In this document: one piece after another, positions 34,081 through 45,829 of the stretch
Layout of the letters: each line of letters starts with the position of its first letter
How positions within the stretch are numbered: the stretch's first letter is position 1
Assembly: GCF_019393635.1 (NCBI RefSeq)
Contig: NC_057861.1
Span: forward strand, 662,840,232-662,904,231
DNA: 64,000 nt
Direction: 5' to 3'
Origin: Dromiciops gliroides
Lineage: Eukaryota > Chordata > Mammalia > Microbiotheria > Microbiotheriidae
Program-made: the position numbers and the translations under genes
Notes under the pieces: model-generated
What the model was told of the DNA's origin: nothing
Seen by the model: the letters and a program-made list of their open reading frames with translations, nothing else
Databases searched by the model: none

Positions 34081-34211
34081 TAAAAAACACATTTATTAAG
34101 TAATTATGTAGTTCACATTTATCTCAGCTATAGTGCTTTAAAATTTGCAAAGCATTTACATATCAACCTATGAATTGGTTTTCTAACCACAGATCAATAT
34201 GGACTGAACAC

Positions 34212-34860
34212 TGTGGGGGCCAAATTTAATATATGGAGAGTTAATTGGGTGACTTGCTGAAATATTGGGGTCTTAGGAATAATGAGGGACCTCTAGGTTC
34301 AAAGTCAAAGCTCCCTCCCCTCCAAACTGCCTTTTTAAATATTTCTCCCAGGCCAATAAGAAAGGAGACTTACAGCTTCTTTTCCACAAATGGATCAGAT
34401 TTTATTACTTGGGAATTAATTAAACAACAAAGGTGAAATTAATAAAAATCAAAGATAAGGAAATAGGGAAAAAGAAATACACATTAATTCTCCTAGCTCT
34501 AACCTAAGTCTATACAATCCCCAGCTCATTTCCACTTAAGCTAATTCAAAGGAATGCAGGGCTTTTGTATTCACTCACACCTGGGATGTCTGCTAGTTGC
34601 TCTGCCTGAAAGGCAGAGGAGAAGAGAAGAGAAGAGAAGAGCCAGAATTCCAAAAGTGACTCAGACTCTCTTCAGCAAGCATTCAATCTTCCTCCCCCAA
34701 AAGGGGAGGTCCTTCAAAAACTGCCTATGGAGAGGTTTCTCCTTCTGACCTCAGTAGCATACATAACTTCAGGGTGGGCCAGGTGTGGCCCCTCCCAATG
34801 ACTCAGCTAAACTCCAATAATTTTTACCACGGCACAGTCTAGGGTCGACTTCAAAATTCA
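34212..34860 (-). mobile_element. Candidate solo LTR, antisense
   Basis: In reverse it starts TGAATTTTGAAGTCGACCCT and ends AATTTGGCCCCCACA, the TG...CA form of retroviral LTRs. An AATAAA lies 188 nt before the 3' end (TTTATT at 34401-34406 on the + strand), giving a plausible R-U5. A small GAGAA array (34617-34640) lies in the U3-like part. No flanking duplication was found, so the limits are tentative. Confidence 0.55.
34617..34640. repeat. (GAGAA)n short array
   Basis: About five tandem GAGAA units, inside the candidate LTR. Confidence 0.9.
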
Positions 34861-35554
34861 TCCCTGCCTACATAGGTTGGGGCTTTATGATCATAGATTA
34901 CATTGATTACTAGGTCTTCTCCAAGATCCCATAGATTCCAGATCCTGTGGGAGGATTTTGCCCTTGATAGCCTAGCAATCTCAAGTGCTTTTTGCTTGAG
35001 TAAGAATGAATGAGAGCTACCTCCCCAGACCCCAGACTTTTTGAATTTTTGTTATTATTAGTATATTTCTACTCTTTTCTATTTTGGGGTTGGGGGTGGG
35101 GCAAATTTGAGATAGTATATTGGATGCACCAAGTCAAGGAATAAGCTTAGAGGAAGCTTCTATAACAAGTCCTGCATAGTAATCTATCTCCTGAATTAAG
35201 GAGGAGATGGTTCCCTTCCTAGACACAATCAAATTACTAGATTTCTGGAGCCCAGGCTCCTGAGTAGAAGAGGAGAATTCCCTCAACATTGTCAAGTTGC
35301 TACAGAGTTTCTGAACTCCCTCCTCCTAGATAGATGAGGAGGGATATTCTGGGATATGCCAGATACATATAAAAAGGATCTTAATACCCAGATTTCTTGG
35401 TGAGTGAAGGGAGAGGTTCCTAGAATTTCAAGCATTGGGATTTGTTAGCAATCCTAAGTATAAGATTTCATGGATTCAGTCTTTTAGAGAGAAATAGAAG
35501 ATGGCCAGCTTCTTGAAGAGAAAAAAAAAATAACATTTGTGGTTATAGGGCTTG
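34861..35554. other. Intergenic DNA, no gene seen
   Basis: Unassigned sequence with AT-rich patches; no ORF of note. Confidence 0.45.
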
Positions 35555-35705
35555 AAAATCAATAACCTATATCAAATTGTTTGCCTTCTCAATGATGGGG
35601 GTAGGAAGGAAGCAAATTTGGAACTAATTTTTTAAAATAAATGTTGAATATTGTTTTTACATGTAACTGGGGAAAATAAAATACTAAAATAAAAAATAAA
35701 GAAAA
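35555..35705 (+). mobile_element. L1 3' end, very short
   Basis: AATAACCTATATCAAATTG, GGGGGTAGGAAGGAAGCAAA, TTTTTACATGTAACTGGGGAAAATAAAATACT: the last ~150 bp of an L1. Confidence 0.82.
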
Positions 35706-36214
35706 GCAATATGGAACTAAGAAGTAAAATAGAGGAAAAAAGCCATAGATTATTTCATCCACGATTATACTGGGTTATTTAGATGGCACAAGACTTTTGT
35801 GAACGAGGATACTTTTCTAGCCACCTCAACTTTATTTCCTGTCTGAGATAATGCCAAGCAATAGAGTGATAATAAGATTCTGAAGAACTCTATAGGACCC
35901 TAGGGGAAAGGGAGAACTCAAGGAAGGAGTTGGATTATATTAATTGTCTACTGACCACTATACATCCTTTATGAGTCTTCTGAATTTGTTGCTAGATGAA
36001 AAACCTTCCTGAAAATAATATGTATAACTACATTGACTGCTTTCATAGTAGCTGTTAATTTGATACATGATCTATAAGAAACATTTTGAAATTTCATTAA
36101 TGAAACTTTAGGATGGAGCAAAATGAACTAAAAGGCTATGACTTGGATAACCCAAAACTGAATCTGCTACATATAGGCCTAGGACTTGAAATACTTAATC
36201 ATGGATTACATATT

Positions 36215-36405
36215 ATTTCATTTTAGGCTCCAAACAATTCTGTAAAATATTTATTTTATCCCTTTTCCAGATGAGGAAACTAAGGCTCAGAGAGGCTCAG
36301 TGAGTAAACCAATGTTATACAACCAGTGAGTTTCAGTGTCAGAGACCATATTTAATCCCAGATCTCTCTAGCCCAGCCCAACAGTATTCCATCTTGCCTC
36401 TCTAT
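36215..36405 (+). repeat. MIR-like SINE
   Basis: TTTTCCAGATGAGGAAACTAAGGCTCAGAGAGG, ATACAACCAGTGAGTTTCAG, AGTATTCCATCTTGCCTC is a typical MIR order. Confidence 0.7.
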
Positions 36406-37300
36406 TTAGTATGATGATATATGATAGATAGCTAACTGATTTTGCAATCTGTCAAAGTGACAATAAGAGTGAGGACTAACAACATTTTTTGGTTTTGTTT
36501 TTAAATGCATCAGGCTTTTGAGATTTTTTTTATGGAAAATGAGGACTGTGCTCTAAATATAGAATCTTGCTACTTCTTACTAGCTATTAAATTTGCAATT
36601 TTACCAGTATAAACTTATACTACAAAGTATACTGTATTATCTTCAACTGTCATTGACACAAAGACCACTTTTACACTGTGCATAAACTAACACTTTATAG
36701 TTGTTTCATTCCAATACAAATAATTATGTGGAATACGAAATGTAAAGAAAACTTAACTGTCTCTGTAGAAAATTATTCTATTTCTGTTTTTCTTCTTTCC
36801 TTTCCCTATATATCTTTTGCTTTCTTACTTCTTCTCTCTCAGCTGAAAAAAAAAGTTTCCTTGACTAACTTCTGGATATCAAACTTTGAAAAGAACAATT
36901 TCAAAAGTTAGACATAATTAATTGGAGTTTGGTTTGTGGTCCAGAGTCAGTATTGCTTCTCTGGGTTCTCAGGATTCTCAATTATGAGATAGCAAGTATA
37001 GAAAATCAATTAAAAATTAAAATGAGAAAAATTACTTGGCAATAATAAAAGTTGGCCACATGTACCAAACAATTTTATATTAATAAAGTACCAATTAAAT
37101 TGCTATTTTGAATTTGGGTAGATGTCAGGAAGAAATAAGGAAAGGCTTAAGATGTATGGGAGACCATTACAGATTGGCGTAATCAAAGCTATGAATTGGA
37201 TCCCATTTACTGGAGTTTGCTCTCTTGTTATGCTGTATCTGTACTTTATCTAGATCTCAAAGAGCTGAGAAAATCTCTTTTAATATTTTTAGAAGAAAAA
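36406..37300. other. Intergenic DNA, no gene seen
   Basis: AT-rich; a 77-codon ORF at 36678-36911 has no recognisable similarity. Confidence 0.5.
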
Positions 37301-37385
37301 TCTCTCCCCTCCTTCTTTCCTTCCTTTCTTCCTTCCTCCCTCCCACCCTCCCACCCTCCCTTCTTTCCTTCCTTCTCCTCATCTT
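37301..37385. repeat. Polypyrimidine tract (CCTT/CCTC)
   Basis: CTTC/CCTT and CCTCCCACC units on the + strand. Its ORFs (Ser/Pro/Leu-rich; Lys/Glu/Gly-rich in reverse) are repeat artefacts. Confidence 0.92.
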
Positions 37386-37756
37386 CCATCTTCTGTTCAT
37401 CACTTCTAAATACTAACTCAACCCCCTGTCTACCATGCAAATGTATTCTTTCCATAGGAAGAAATAAGTAGGGTCAAGTAAAATAGCAACAATATGGAGA
37501 ACAATATCAATAACTCATTGGGCATGTCTGGCATATATGTCTCATTCCCTCTGTTTTGTTCTTTATCCAAGGAAATTGGTCTGAGGCCTTATCACAGTAA
37601 AGGGGCCAAGAACTTCAAAAATATTTCCAGGGAATCCTTTGTAATATGGAAACACATTCCTTGAATGAATCAGTATGAAAACAACACTAGAGGATGTTGA
37701 GTGATCCCACCAACTCTGGGATGGTGAGTGATAGGCCAAGGCCCCAAGTAACATTT

Positions 37757-37905
37757 TTTTTTTTTTTTGGTGAGGCAAATGGGGGTAAGTGACTTGCCCA
37801 GGGTCACACAGCTAGTAAGTGTTAAATGTTTGAGGCCGGATTCAAACTCAGATCCTCCTGAATCCAGGGCCGGTGCTCTATCTACTGCACCAGCTACCTG
37901 CCCAG
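37757..37905 (-). mobile_element. tRNA-derived SINE, antisense
   Basis: Poly(T), GGTGAGGCAAATGGGGGTAA, CAGGGTCACACAGCTAGTAA, ending CACCAGCTACCTGCCCA. The duplication GTAACATTT is at 37748-37756 and 37906-37914. Confidence 0.93.
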
Positions 37906-38089
37906 GTAACATTTAAAAGTCACTTCAGTGAGTTCTGGAGAAAAAATGAAGAATGCAGGTCCTAACAAGACCTGTTGAAGACACACTGACTTGGAAAAAG
38001 GGAAATGGTGAAAAGGAATGAGGAGCAGGGAGAGGATAAATTCAGGCAAAGGCAGAGGCAGCCACCAATAAGGAAGAGAGACAACTAGG

Positions 38090-38362
38090 AGGCATCTCAA
38101 ATAAAGCCCTGTGCCTGGTGTAAATGAAATCTGAATTCAAATGTAGACTCAGGCACTGAATAGCTATGTGAGCCTGAAAAGCCTTTTAATTTCAGTCTGC
38201 CTCAGTTTGTTTGTTTGTTTGATTTCAAGTGTAAAATGGGGATCATAATAGCACTTACTTGTCAGGGTTTTTGTGAGAATGAAATGAGACAATATTTCTA
38301 AAGCATTTAGTACATTACCTGGCACATAGTAAGTGTTATATAAATGCTAGCTCTTATTATTA
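38090..38362 (+). repeat. CORE-SINE/MIR-like element
   Basis: CTGAATTCAAATGTAGACTC, AGCTATGTGAGCCTGAAAAG, TGTAAAATGGGGATCATAATAGC, AGGGTTTTTGTGAGAATGAAATGAGA, CTGGCACATAGTAAGTGTTATATAAATGC. A GTTT array (38206-38220) interrupts it. Confidence 0.78.
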
Positions 38363-39025
38363 TAAGGGGTCAGTACTCTGGGATTGAGAATGCTTGGACA
38401 AATTGAGCTTAAGTTGTATAAGGACTGAGGATGTCACCAAAACTCCTCTGAACTACAGACCACAAGGCAATAGTTACATATTTCTTTTCTCCTTTTGGAC
38501 TTATTGAAACCTGAAGCATTTCATTTGGCAAAAGATTGTTTACCTTTCTTTGTTTTAAATGTTTACTTTGTTTCTAAAAATTATTTCCACAGTTTTGCCA
38601 GTCAATATGTACTTATTAGAAATACAGATATAAGTTATTGAGGGGAGAGGACCCTTAGAGAAGAGAGAAAGTAAGATATGGTATTTGGGTGTTTTTCCAG
38701 ATCACTGTCTTTGGACTCAATATTAGAAAAAAAATCCTTTGCAGATATTTGATTTGATGTAACTTCCTAGAGCACAGAATGATTACTGGCAACCTCATCT
38801 AGGAAATGAGTCACTAAAAAGGTGAGGAAGGGGCAAATAGGAATGGTTGAACAATTCTGCAATACTGCAGATAAACAACCTACTATAGCTACATTTCCAT
38901 ATAAAAATGTTCATGTATGTTTTATGAATATAATACTCAAAAAAGTGGGAAAAAGTTAAAATAAACTTTTGTTTTTATCTTAGCTAGTTTTATAAACTTT
39001 TTTTTCTTTTAAATAAAAAAAAAGT
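38363..39025. other. Intergenic DNA, no gene seen
   Basis: AT-rich, no recognisable element. The T-rich stretch 38998-39011 and the A-rich run just after it may include the reversed A-tail of the 7SL pseudogene. Confidence 0.5.
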
Positions 39026-39033
39026 TTTAATAC

Positions 39034-39326
39034 TGGGTCTCTGTCTCATCTGGTTTAGTAGGGTAGAGCTTATTAATGGATGTGGACAATTACTGATCGG
39101 TCAATGAGTTTTGACTTTTTTTTATTTATGACCTGGGCTTATTTTAACTTCTTTAGACCACACAGAAGCCCAATGCTTTCTGCAGCTCACTATATTGGTA
39201 CTGGATTTATTGTGGTCACCTGCTGGGGTTAGCTCACTGGTATTTAGAACTCCCAAGTTTAAATAATCCACCATCTTCAGCCTCCTTAGTAGCAGGACTT
39301 GAATGTATGTGACACCATGCCTGGCT
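39034..39326 (-). pseudogene. RN7SL: 7SL (SRP) RNA retropseudogene
   Basis: In reverse the segment follows 7SL RNA from end to end. The plus strand shows GGGTCTCTGTCTCATCTGG (reversed 3' end), ACTGATCGGTCAATGAGTTTTGAC (7SL: actgatcagcacgggagttttgac), GACCTGGGCT, TGTGGTCACCTGCTGGGGTTAGCTCACTGG, AACTCCCAAGTTTAAATAATCC, CTTCAGCCTCCTTAGTAGCAGGACT and CACCATGCCTGGC (reversed 5' end). Length (about 293 nt) is close to full-size 7SL (~300 nt) and includes the central S domain, so this is a gene copy rather than an Alu/B1-type SINE. Substitutions are many and both ends are present; it is old and surely inactive. Confidence 0.83.
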
Positions 39327-39735
39327 AGATAATGTATTTTGACTACTATATTACTTCTTTTGCTATTGAGAAGTTATAGAAACAGAAATAACATGTAGGC
39401 AAATAATGCATTTCTCTGAATTAAGATGATTATATCCATATGTATAATTGGGAGATATTGCTGGATTCTTACCATGGAGACAGATCCAATGTATAATAAT
39501 TAGTATAAAACAGCAATGAGTATATAGTTTTCTGACATAAGCTACAACTATTGACACACAACATCACATGAGCATGTAATAATGATAATGGTAAATGTTT
39601 GTTTAATGAATATAATGTTCAAGAAAGAGCAAGAAGAAAAAGGGGTTCTATTTTCTCTATAGACTGATGGCTTAATGTTATTTCTGATGGCACTGACAAA
39701 TCAATCTTGCTATAGTTCAAGTTTCTTCTTCCTTT
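39327..39735. other. Intergenic DNA, no gene seen
   Basis: AT-rich, no recognisable element. Confidence 0.5.
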
Positions 39736-40150
39736 CAGGCTAAATATCTCCAAAAGAGTGATCTTTTCACCAAGCAGTCTTTCTAAACCACATTCAATCT
39801 GGTTTATATCCCCACCACTCTTCTGAAATAGCTTTTGAGATTACCCATCACTTCTTTCTGCCAAAGCAAATAGTCTTTTCTTAGTTCCCATTTTCCTTGA
39901 CCTCCCATGACAATTCTCAATGTTGACCATCCTTTCTTTCTTGAAAGCTCTCTTCCCTGCAGTTTTATAGTTCTGTACTATCCTGGTTTTTCTCCTACCT
40001 CTCTCCTCAACTATTCCTTCTACAATCCTTAATTCAAGTTTTTTTCACTTTTCCTTCTTAATTATGTAATGTTGCAAATATCACCCTCTTATGCCCCTAT
40101 TCTTTCCCTGTATACACATTGACATGTAAATTTAATACACTTCCAAAGCT
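39736..40150 (+). mobile_element. L2 LINE fragment, sense, degraded
   Basis: CACATTCAATCTGGTTTATAT, CCACCACTCTTCTGAAATAGC, TTCCTTGACCTCCCATGACA, TGACCATCCTTTCTTTCTTG, GGTTTTTCTCCTACCTCTC follow the sense L2 ORF2 3' region ('aatctggctt...cactccactgaaact...ctcc tccta'). It is short and broken. Confidence 0.6.
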
Positions 40151-41039
40151 TCAACTATTACTTTTTGGCTGATGACTTCCAAACATTTACCATAAAGACA
40201 ATGCTACATTAAGGTTATCATTAACCTTTTCACCAACATCTGGTTGGGTCTACAGTTTCCCACTATTATGTCCCATTATGGGATTATCTGACTTAGATGG
40301 AAAGATTAGTAAAATGTAGAATCTAGATTTTCTCTTACAGTTAAGAAGAGTGGTTCATAATGAATGAGGGAATGGGTCATCACAATCTATAATTCTCTTC
40401 CATTTCCTTCTCAGTTTGGATTCTTTTGAGAGTTGTTGAATGTCTTAACTTGCTCCCTAATTCTAACCCATAAATCCTCAGAAGTCAGTCATCTGTCTCA
40501 ATGGGAATGGATATGGTTTATGATCTGGGTGAAGGTGAAGAAGGAAACTTCTCTGGTTCCTATGTTCTAGCCTTGGAGTCTCAGGAATTTAAAAAAAATC
40601 AAGTGAAAGGAGAGGGACTCTGAATAATTTATTTCTAAAATTAGATAATCAACCACTCAACTGACTGAGATTCTCACCTAAGATCCAACCTTTTAACTCT
40701 AGTTTACTATTGGAATTTAAATTTGAATGCATCTTTGTCATGTCAATTAAACATATCTAGAAGAAAATGATCCCTACCTACTAAAATCTTCTAATCTTGG
40801 TCTAAGGGGTATATGGAGTTTTCAGGAAGGATTAGCTCCTCTTCTATCAGGACTTAGCCAGGTCTTTTTAGGGCTGGTATCTACTTGTTGCCCAACACTT
40901 ACCTAATTATATTATCTTAATTTGTGCTTCTAGTTTCTTTCTATCCTATCCTTTACTATCAAACTAATCTTAAAAAAAATACAGTGTAGAATTTAGTGGT
41001 ATATTCACATTCCTCATCTTGTACACTATGAATCTCTAA
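40151..41039. other. Intergenic DNA, no gene seen
   Basis: No ORF or repeat I can name. Confidence 0.45.
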
Positions 41040-41460
41040 ATTTAGTCAAAAATATAACTTGCATTCTTGGTAAGAAATGCACACTGTTGGCCAATGTTGA
41101 GGTCATAGCCCACTTAATCCGCCAGATCTTTTTTAAGATAGATAACCATATAATGCTACCACTCCTGGCTTGTACTTGGAAAATTATTTTTTGAACCCAG
41201 GTGTGTTATTTTCCACTTATTATTTTTAACTTCATCTTATTTGTGTTAATATCCTGAACTTATCTATTAATATTATGGATGGATTTTCTTCTAAAATTCT
41301 GACTCCATCATTTAGCTTTGCTCCCAGTTTTGTATCATCTGTAGATCTGATAAACATGACATCTAATTTTTTTTAAATAAGAGCACTGAATACAAGTTAA
41401 ACAGAAAAGAATTAACCCATGTCTCTTGGATTTTTCAATGGGGTTAAATATAAAGCCTCA
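41040..41460 (-). mobile_element. CR1/L3-like LINE, antisense
   Basis: The plus strand follows the well-known antisense CR1 series: AATGCACACTGTTGGC..., TCATAGCCCACTTAATCCGCC, TATTAATATTATGGATGGATTTTC, CTTTGCTCCCAGTTTTGTATCATCTGTAGATCTGATAAACATGAC, AAATAAGAGCACTGAATAC. Diverged and old. Confidence 0.65.
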
Positions 41461-42338
41461 CATAGCTTACATGCAATCAAATTTAGGGTTCATTATATGA
41501 TTTAGGGCAACATTTTTACAAAAAGAATTTATGAAGTGAAAAGAGTTTAGAGGAGCAGGTGGTAAAGTATCAGAAATAATTGGAATAGTAAGACAAGTTT
41601 GTATAGGAGAAGCAAGAAAATTAATTCTGTTCTGGAATGCCAAGGATTCCTGATTTTCATCATTGTGCATGAGATTGTATTAACAGCACCCTTTATGGGA
41701 ATTAGGGGAATCAGATGGGAGATTTAAAAAAAAATAACATTTAGATTTTTCAGCAATGAATATTCCTTGTTTATATGATGTTACATAATTTGGCATTAAG
41801 GAGTTGCATTTATGATCCATTTTTTCTCTATTGAAAACACAAGTTTTCAAAAAGTATTACAATAGAAAAAGGATGTAAAGTAACCTGATTGATCTAGCTT
41901 GTATTTAAATATGAAATATGTAAAACCACATACTTGCATAGATATAAACATACAGCTGAGTAGTACACAGTTAATATGATGATATTCAGCCCTGAAGCTT
42001 ATGTAGTATGATCATTAAAATCTGGAAATGTGCACATTTTTCTCACTTTATAAAACTTATTCCTAACATTTGAAATTTTATATATTTTTATAAGCAGAAA
42101 GAAGCATTAATTTGGTGATCTGTTTTGACATTCATATTTCTAAATTAGTTTCATTTGGAATATTAACTACTCAACAAAAGGGGCAATCCTTAGAATTCCT
42201 TTAGCCAAAAATTCTAACAAATTTGAAGTAGTGCTTTAATTTAGAAATTTGTTTATATACTCTTCACTGAGCCAAAGAAAAGTGGAGAGATATGAAAATA
42301 CATGAATATGTATAGAAAAAATACCGTGGGACCAACAG

Positions 42339-44759
42339 GTTTTTTTTCTTTTTTTTGTTTAGAATTTTATTTTCCAAATTACATATAAAAATATTTTGAC
42401 ATCAATATTTTAAAGCTTTGTGCTCCAACCTCTCTTCCTCCCTCCCTTCCCACCCCTTACCCCCAAGAACTCAAGCAATTCAATATAAGTTATACATGAA
42501 TAGTTATGGAAAACATTTCCACATTAAGTAGGTTGTGAGAGAAAACAGAAAAAAACAAAACTTCAGATTAAGGAATTGTCAAAAAAAATGTGTTTCAATC
42601 TGTTTTCACATACCATCAGTTCTTTCTCTGCAGATGGATTGCTACTTTCATAAGTCCTTCAGAGTTATATTAGATCATTGCCTTACTGAAAATAACCACA
42701 TGCTTCCCAGCAGATCATCTTACATTGCTACTTTTTATAAAGCACATTTCACTCTGCTTCAGTTTACATAGGTCTTTCCAGGTTTTTCTGATAGCATTCT
42801 TTTCATCATAACTTGTATATAGTACCTTAAACGTGACAAATAATTTTCTTTACAATAGCCCAGCAGAGTGGGTACCATGTGTTTTGCCATTATAGTCAAT
42901 CATCATAACTATTCCCCTCCATCCTTTTCCATTCCCATGATATTGACTCTATTTTATATCTTCTTTTACCCTATTCCTCCTCAAAAGTGTTTTGCTTCTC
43001 TGGACCAAATCCGAAACTCTACTATAAAGCAACAGTAATGAAAACTATCTGGTACTGGCTAAGAAATAGAGTGGAGGATCAATTGAATAGGCTAGGCACA
43101 GGAGACACAGCAGTAAATGACTAGTAATATACTGTTCGATAAACCCAAAGACTCCAGCTTTTGGGATAGGAACTCAGTATTTAATAAAAACTGCTTGGAA
43201 AACTGGAAGAGAGTATGGCAGAAAGTAGGCATAGACCATTATCTTATACCTTATACTAAAATAAATTCAAAATAGGTACATAATTTAGGCATTAAAGGTG
43301 ATACCATAGGTAAATTAGGAGAGGAAGGAATAGTTTACCTTTCAGATCTTTGAAAAGGAGAACAGTTTATGAACAAACGAGAGAGAGAATATTATGAAAT
43401 GCAAAATGGATGTTGTACAAACAGAAGCAATGCACCCAAAATTAGAAGGGAGACAGAAAGCTGGGACACAATTTCTATAGGTAGTACTTCTGATAAAGGC
43501 CTCATTTCTAAAATATATAGGGAACTAAATCAAATTTACAAGAATCCAAGTCATTCCCCAATTGAGAAATGGTCAAAGAATGTGAACAGGCAGTTTTCTG
43601 ATAAAGAAATCAACGCTAGATATTGCCATATGAAAAAATGCTCTAAATCACTATTGATTAGAGAAATGCAAATTAAAACAACTCTGAGGTACCACCTGAC
43701 ACCTATCACATCGGGTAATATGACAAAAAAGGAAAATAATAAATGTTGGAGAAGCTGTGGAAAAATTGGAACACTAATGCATTTTTGGTGGAACTGTGAA
43801 CTGATCCAACCATTCTGGAGAGCAATTTGGAATTATGTCCAAAGGGCTATAAAGCTATGCATAACCTTTGACCCAGTAATACCACTATTCCGTCTTTTTC
43901 CCAAAGAGATCATAAAAAAGGAAAAGGACCCACATGTACAAAAATATTTATAGTTGCTCTTTTTGTGGTGGCAAGGAATTGGAAATTGAGGTGCTGCCCG
44001 TCAACTGGGGAATGGCTGGACAAGTTGTGGTATATGAATGTAATGGAATTTTATTGTGTTATCAGAAACGATGAGCAGGCAGATTTCAGAGAAACCTGAT
44101 GATGAGTGAGATGAGCAGAACCAGAAGACCATTGTACACAGTATCATCAATATTATGTGTTGATTAATTGTGATAGACTTGATTCTTCTCAACAATCCAA
44201 CGGTACAAGAAAATTCCAAAGGACTCATGATGGAAAATGCTCTCCAAATCCAAAAAGAAAAAACAAAAGGACTGTGGAACATGGATGCAGATTGAACCAT
44301 ATTATTTCTCTTGTTTTGGGTGCTGTTGTTTTTCTTTTTTGAGGCTTTTCCTTTTTGCTCTGATTCTTCTCTTATAACATGACTAATGCAGAAATATGTT
44401 TAATGTTATTGTACATATATAACCTATTTCAGCTTACTTGCTGTCTTGGGGAGGGAGCAGAGGGAGGGAGAGGAATTTGAAACTAGAAATCTTATAAAAA
44501 CAAATGTTGAAAACTCTCTCTACATGTTACTGGAAAATAATAATATACTTTTATAATTAAAAAAAAAAGTGTTTTGCTTCTGACTGCCCCCTCCCCTGCT
44601 CTGCCTTCCCTTCTCTCACCCTTCCTTAGTCATCCTCTTCCCCTCCTACTTTCCTGTAAGGTTAAATCAATTACTCCTCCCAATTGGGTGTGTATATCAT
44701 ACCCTCCTTGAGGGCACTCTGATGAGATTAAGGTCTTTGAGCTAATTCTGTGTTCTAAA
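42339..44759 (-). mobile_element. Antisense L1-type 3' fragment, host of nested insertion
   Basis: The left part (42339-42999) reads as reversed L1-type 3' sequence: T-run, GAATTTTATTTTCCAAATTAC, TTTGACATCAATATTTTAAAGC, ACCATCAGTTCTTTCTCTGC, then CTATTCCTCCTCAAAAGTGT. It resumes at 44582 (TGACTGCCCCCTCCCCTGCTCTG ... GTGTGTATATCATACCCTCC). The whole is flanked by the exact 11-bp duplication GGGACCAACAG at 42328-42338 and 44760-44770. Without the inner insertion it would be about 840 bp, 5'-truncated. Confidence 0.85.
43000..44564 (+). mobile_element. L1, 5'-truncated, nested
   Basis: A 1565-bp sense L1 copy. ORF2 C-terminus is open at 43369-43953 (ending NKCWRSCGKIGTLMHFWW, then NCELIQPFW...KYL, the Cys-rich end of L1 ORF2p: CW..C..GTLxHxxWxC), followed by 3'UTR and poly(A). 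The exact 17-bp duplication AAAAGTGTTTTGCTTCT is at 42983-42999 and 44565-44581. Upstream ORF2 (43000-43368) has stops. It lacks endonuclease and RT cores. Confidence 0.95.
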
Positions 44760-44864
44760 GGGACCAACAGTTTTGTTAGAATTTTGAGGTAAAATAATCC
44801 AGGAAAAGGGGTGGTCTACTATACTCCTCTAATCATAGAAATCCAAGGTACATTCTACATAAAA

Positions 44865-45013
44865 ATTCAGAACTTCGTCCAGAGTTATAAAACTGTGCCC
44901 TTTGACTTGGCAGTACTACTAGTAGGTTTGTATCCCAATGAGGTCAAAGAAAGGGGAAAAGGACTGACTTTTACAAAAATAATATTTTTAGTAGTTTTTT
45001 GTTGTTTTGTTTT

Positions 45014-45053
<40 letters not shown>

Positions 45054-45552
45054 GTTTTTAGTGGTGGCAAAGTATTGGAGATTGAGGTAGTGCCTATAAG
45101 TTGGGGAATCGCTGAATAAGTTATAGTATATAATCATAGTGGAATGCTATTGTGTTAGAAGAAATGACAAGCAGGATGGTTTCAGGAGAAAAAAAAGGAA
45201 GACATATGAATGCATGGGAGGTGACATGAGTAGAAACAAAATAACATTGTACACATTAGCAGCAATATTGTAACAATGATCAATTGTGAAAAACAGTTAC
45301 TCTGATGAAGATCATGAAGAAAAATACTATGCATCTCTAGAGAGAGAACTATTAAACTCTGAGTGCAGATTGAAACATACTTTTTTTAAACTTTATATTT
45401 TTCTTGGAGTATTTTTAATGTTTTCTTTTGTAACATGGATAATATAGAAATGACTTTTTGTGAATTTACATATATAATTGATATATTTCTTGCCTTATGG
45501 GAAAGATAGGGGTAAAAGAATTTTGAACTCAAAATTAAAAAAAAAAAAAAGG
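44865..45552 (+). mobile_element. L1 3' end with internal (TG)n
   Basis: ORF2 end (TTTGACTTGGCAGTACTACT, CCCAATGAGGTCAAAGAAAGG), then GTGGCAAAGTATTGGAGATTG, AAATGACAAGCAGGATGGTTTC, and a poly(A) run at 45536-45550. A TG array (45015-45050) expanded at the TTTTG-rich spot in the middle. Confidence 0.85.
45015..45050. repeat. (TG)n microsatellite
   Basis: About 18 TG units inside the L1 3' end. Confidence 0.97.
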
Positions 45553-45578
45553 AATGTTTTGTTTTCACATGTTGGGAG

Positions 45579-45582
<4 letters not shown>

Positions 45583-45624
<42 letters not shown>

Positions 45625-45650
45625 CATATATATATTATACATATATATGC
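45583..45650. repeat. (TA)n microsatellite
   Basis: About 18 uninterrupted TA units, then a decayed TATACATA extension. ORFs of Tyr/Ile here are artefacts. Confidence 0.96.
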
Positions 45651-45829
45651 AAGGTAAATTGGATACATACATACATACAGTATTTTGGCAGTCATATTAT
45701 ACTGCAGAGTCATGTTTTAACTCATTAAAAGTCTCTGGTCCATTTCAAACTGCTATCTAGCCATGCCACTCAGTCTTGTAATTGTGAAGCTGATTCTTTT
45801 TTAAACCTAAATGTCATTATACTTATCCT

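Noticed and set aside
36678..36911. A 77-codon hydrophobic ORF
   Set aside because: AT-rich chance ORF without similarity or signals.
39034..39326. An Alu-like SINE on the minus strand
   Set aside because: The central S domain of 7SL is present and length is near 300 nt, so a 7SL gene copy explains it better than an Alu-type SINE.
43369..43953. A 194-codon ORF with a CW..C cluster, at first zinc-finger-like
   Set aside because: The sequence is the C-terminus of L1 ORF2p followed by L1 3'UTR, poly(A) and a target duplication.
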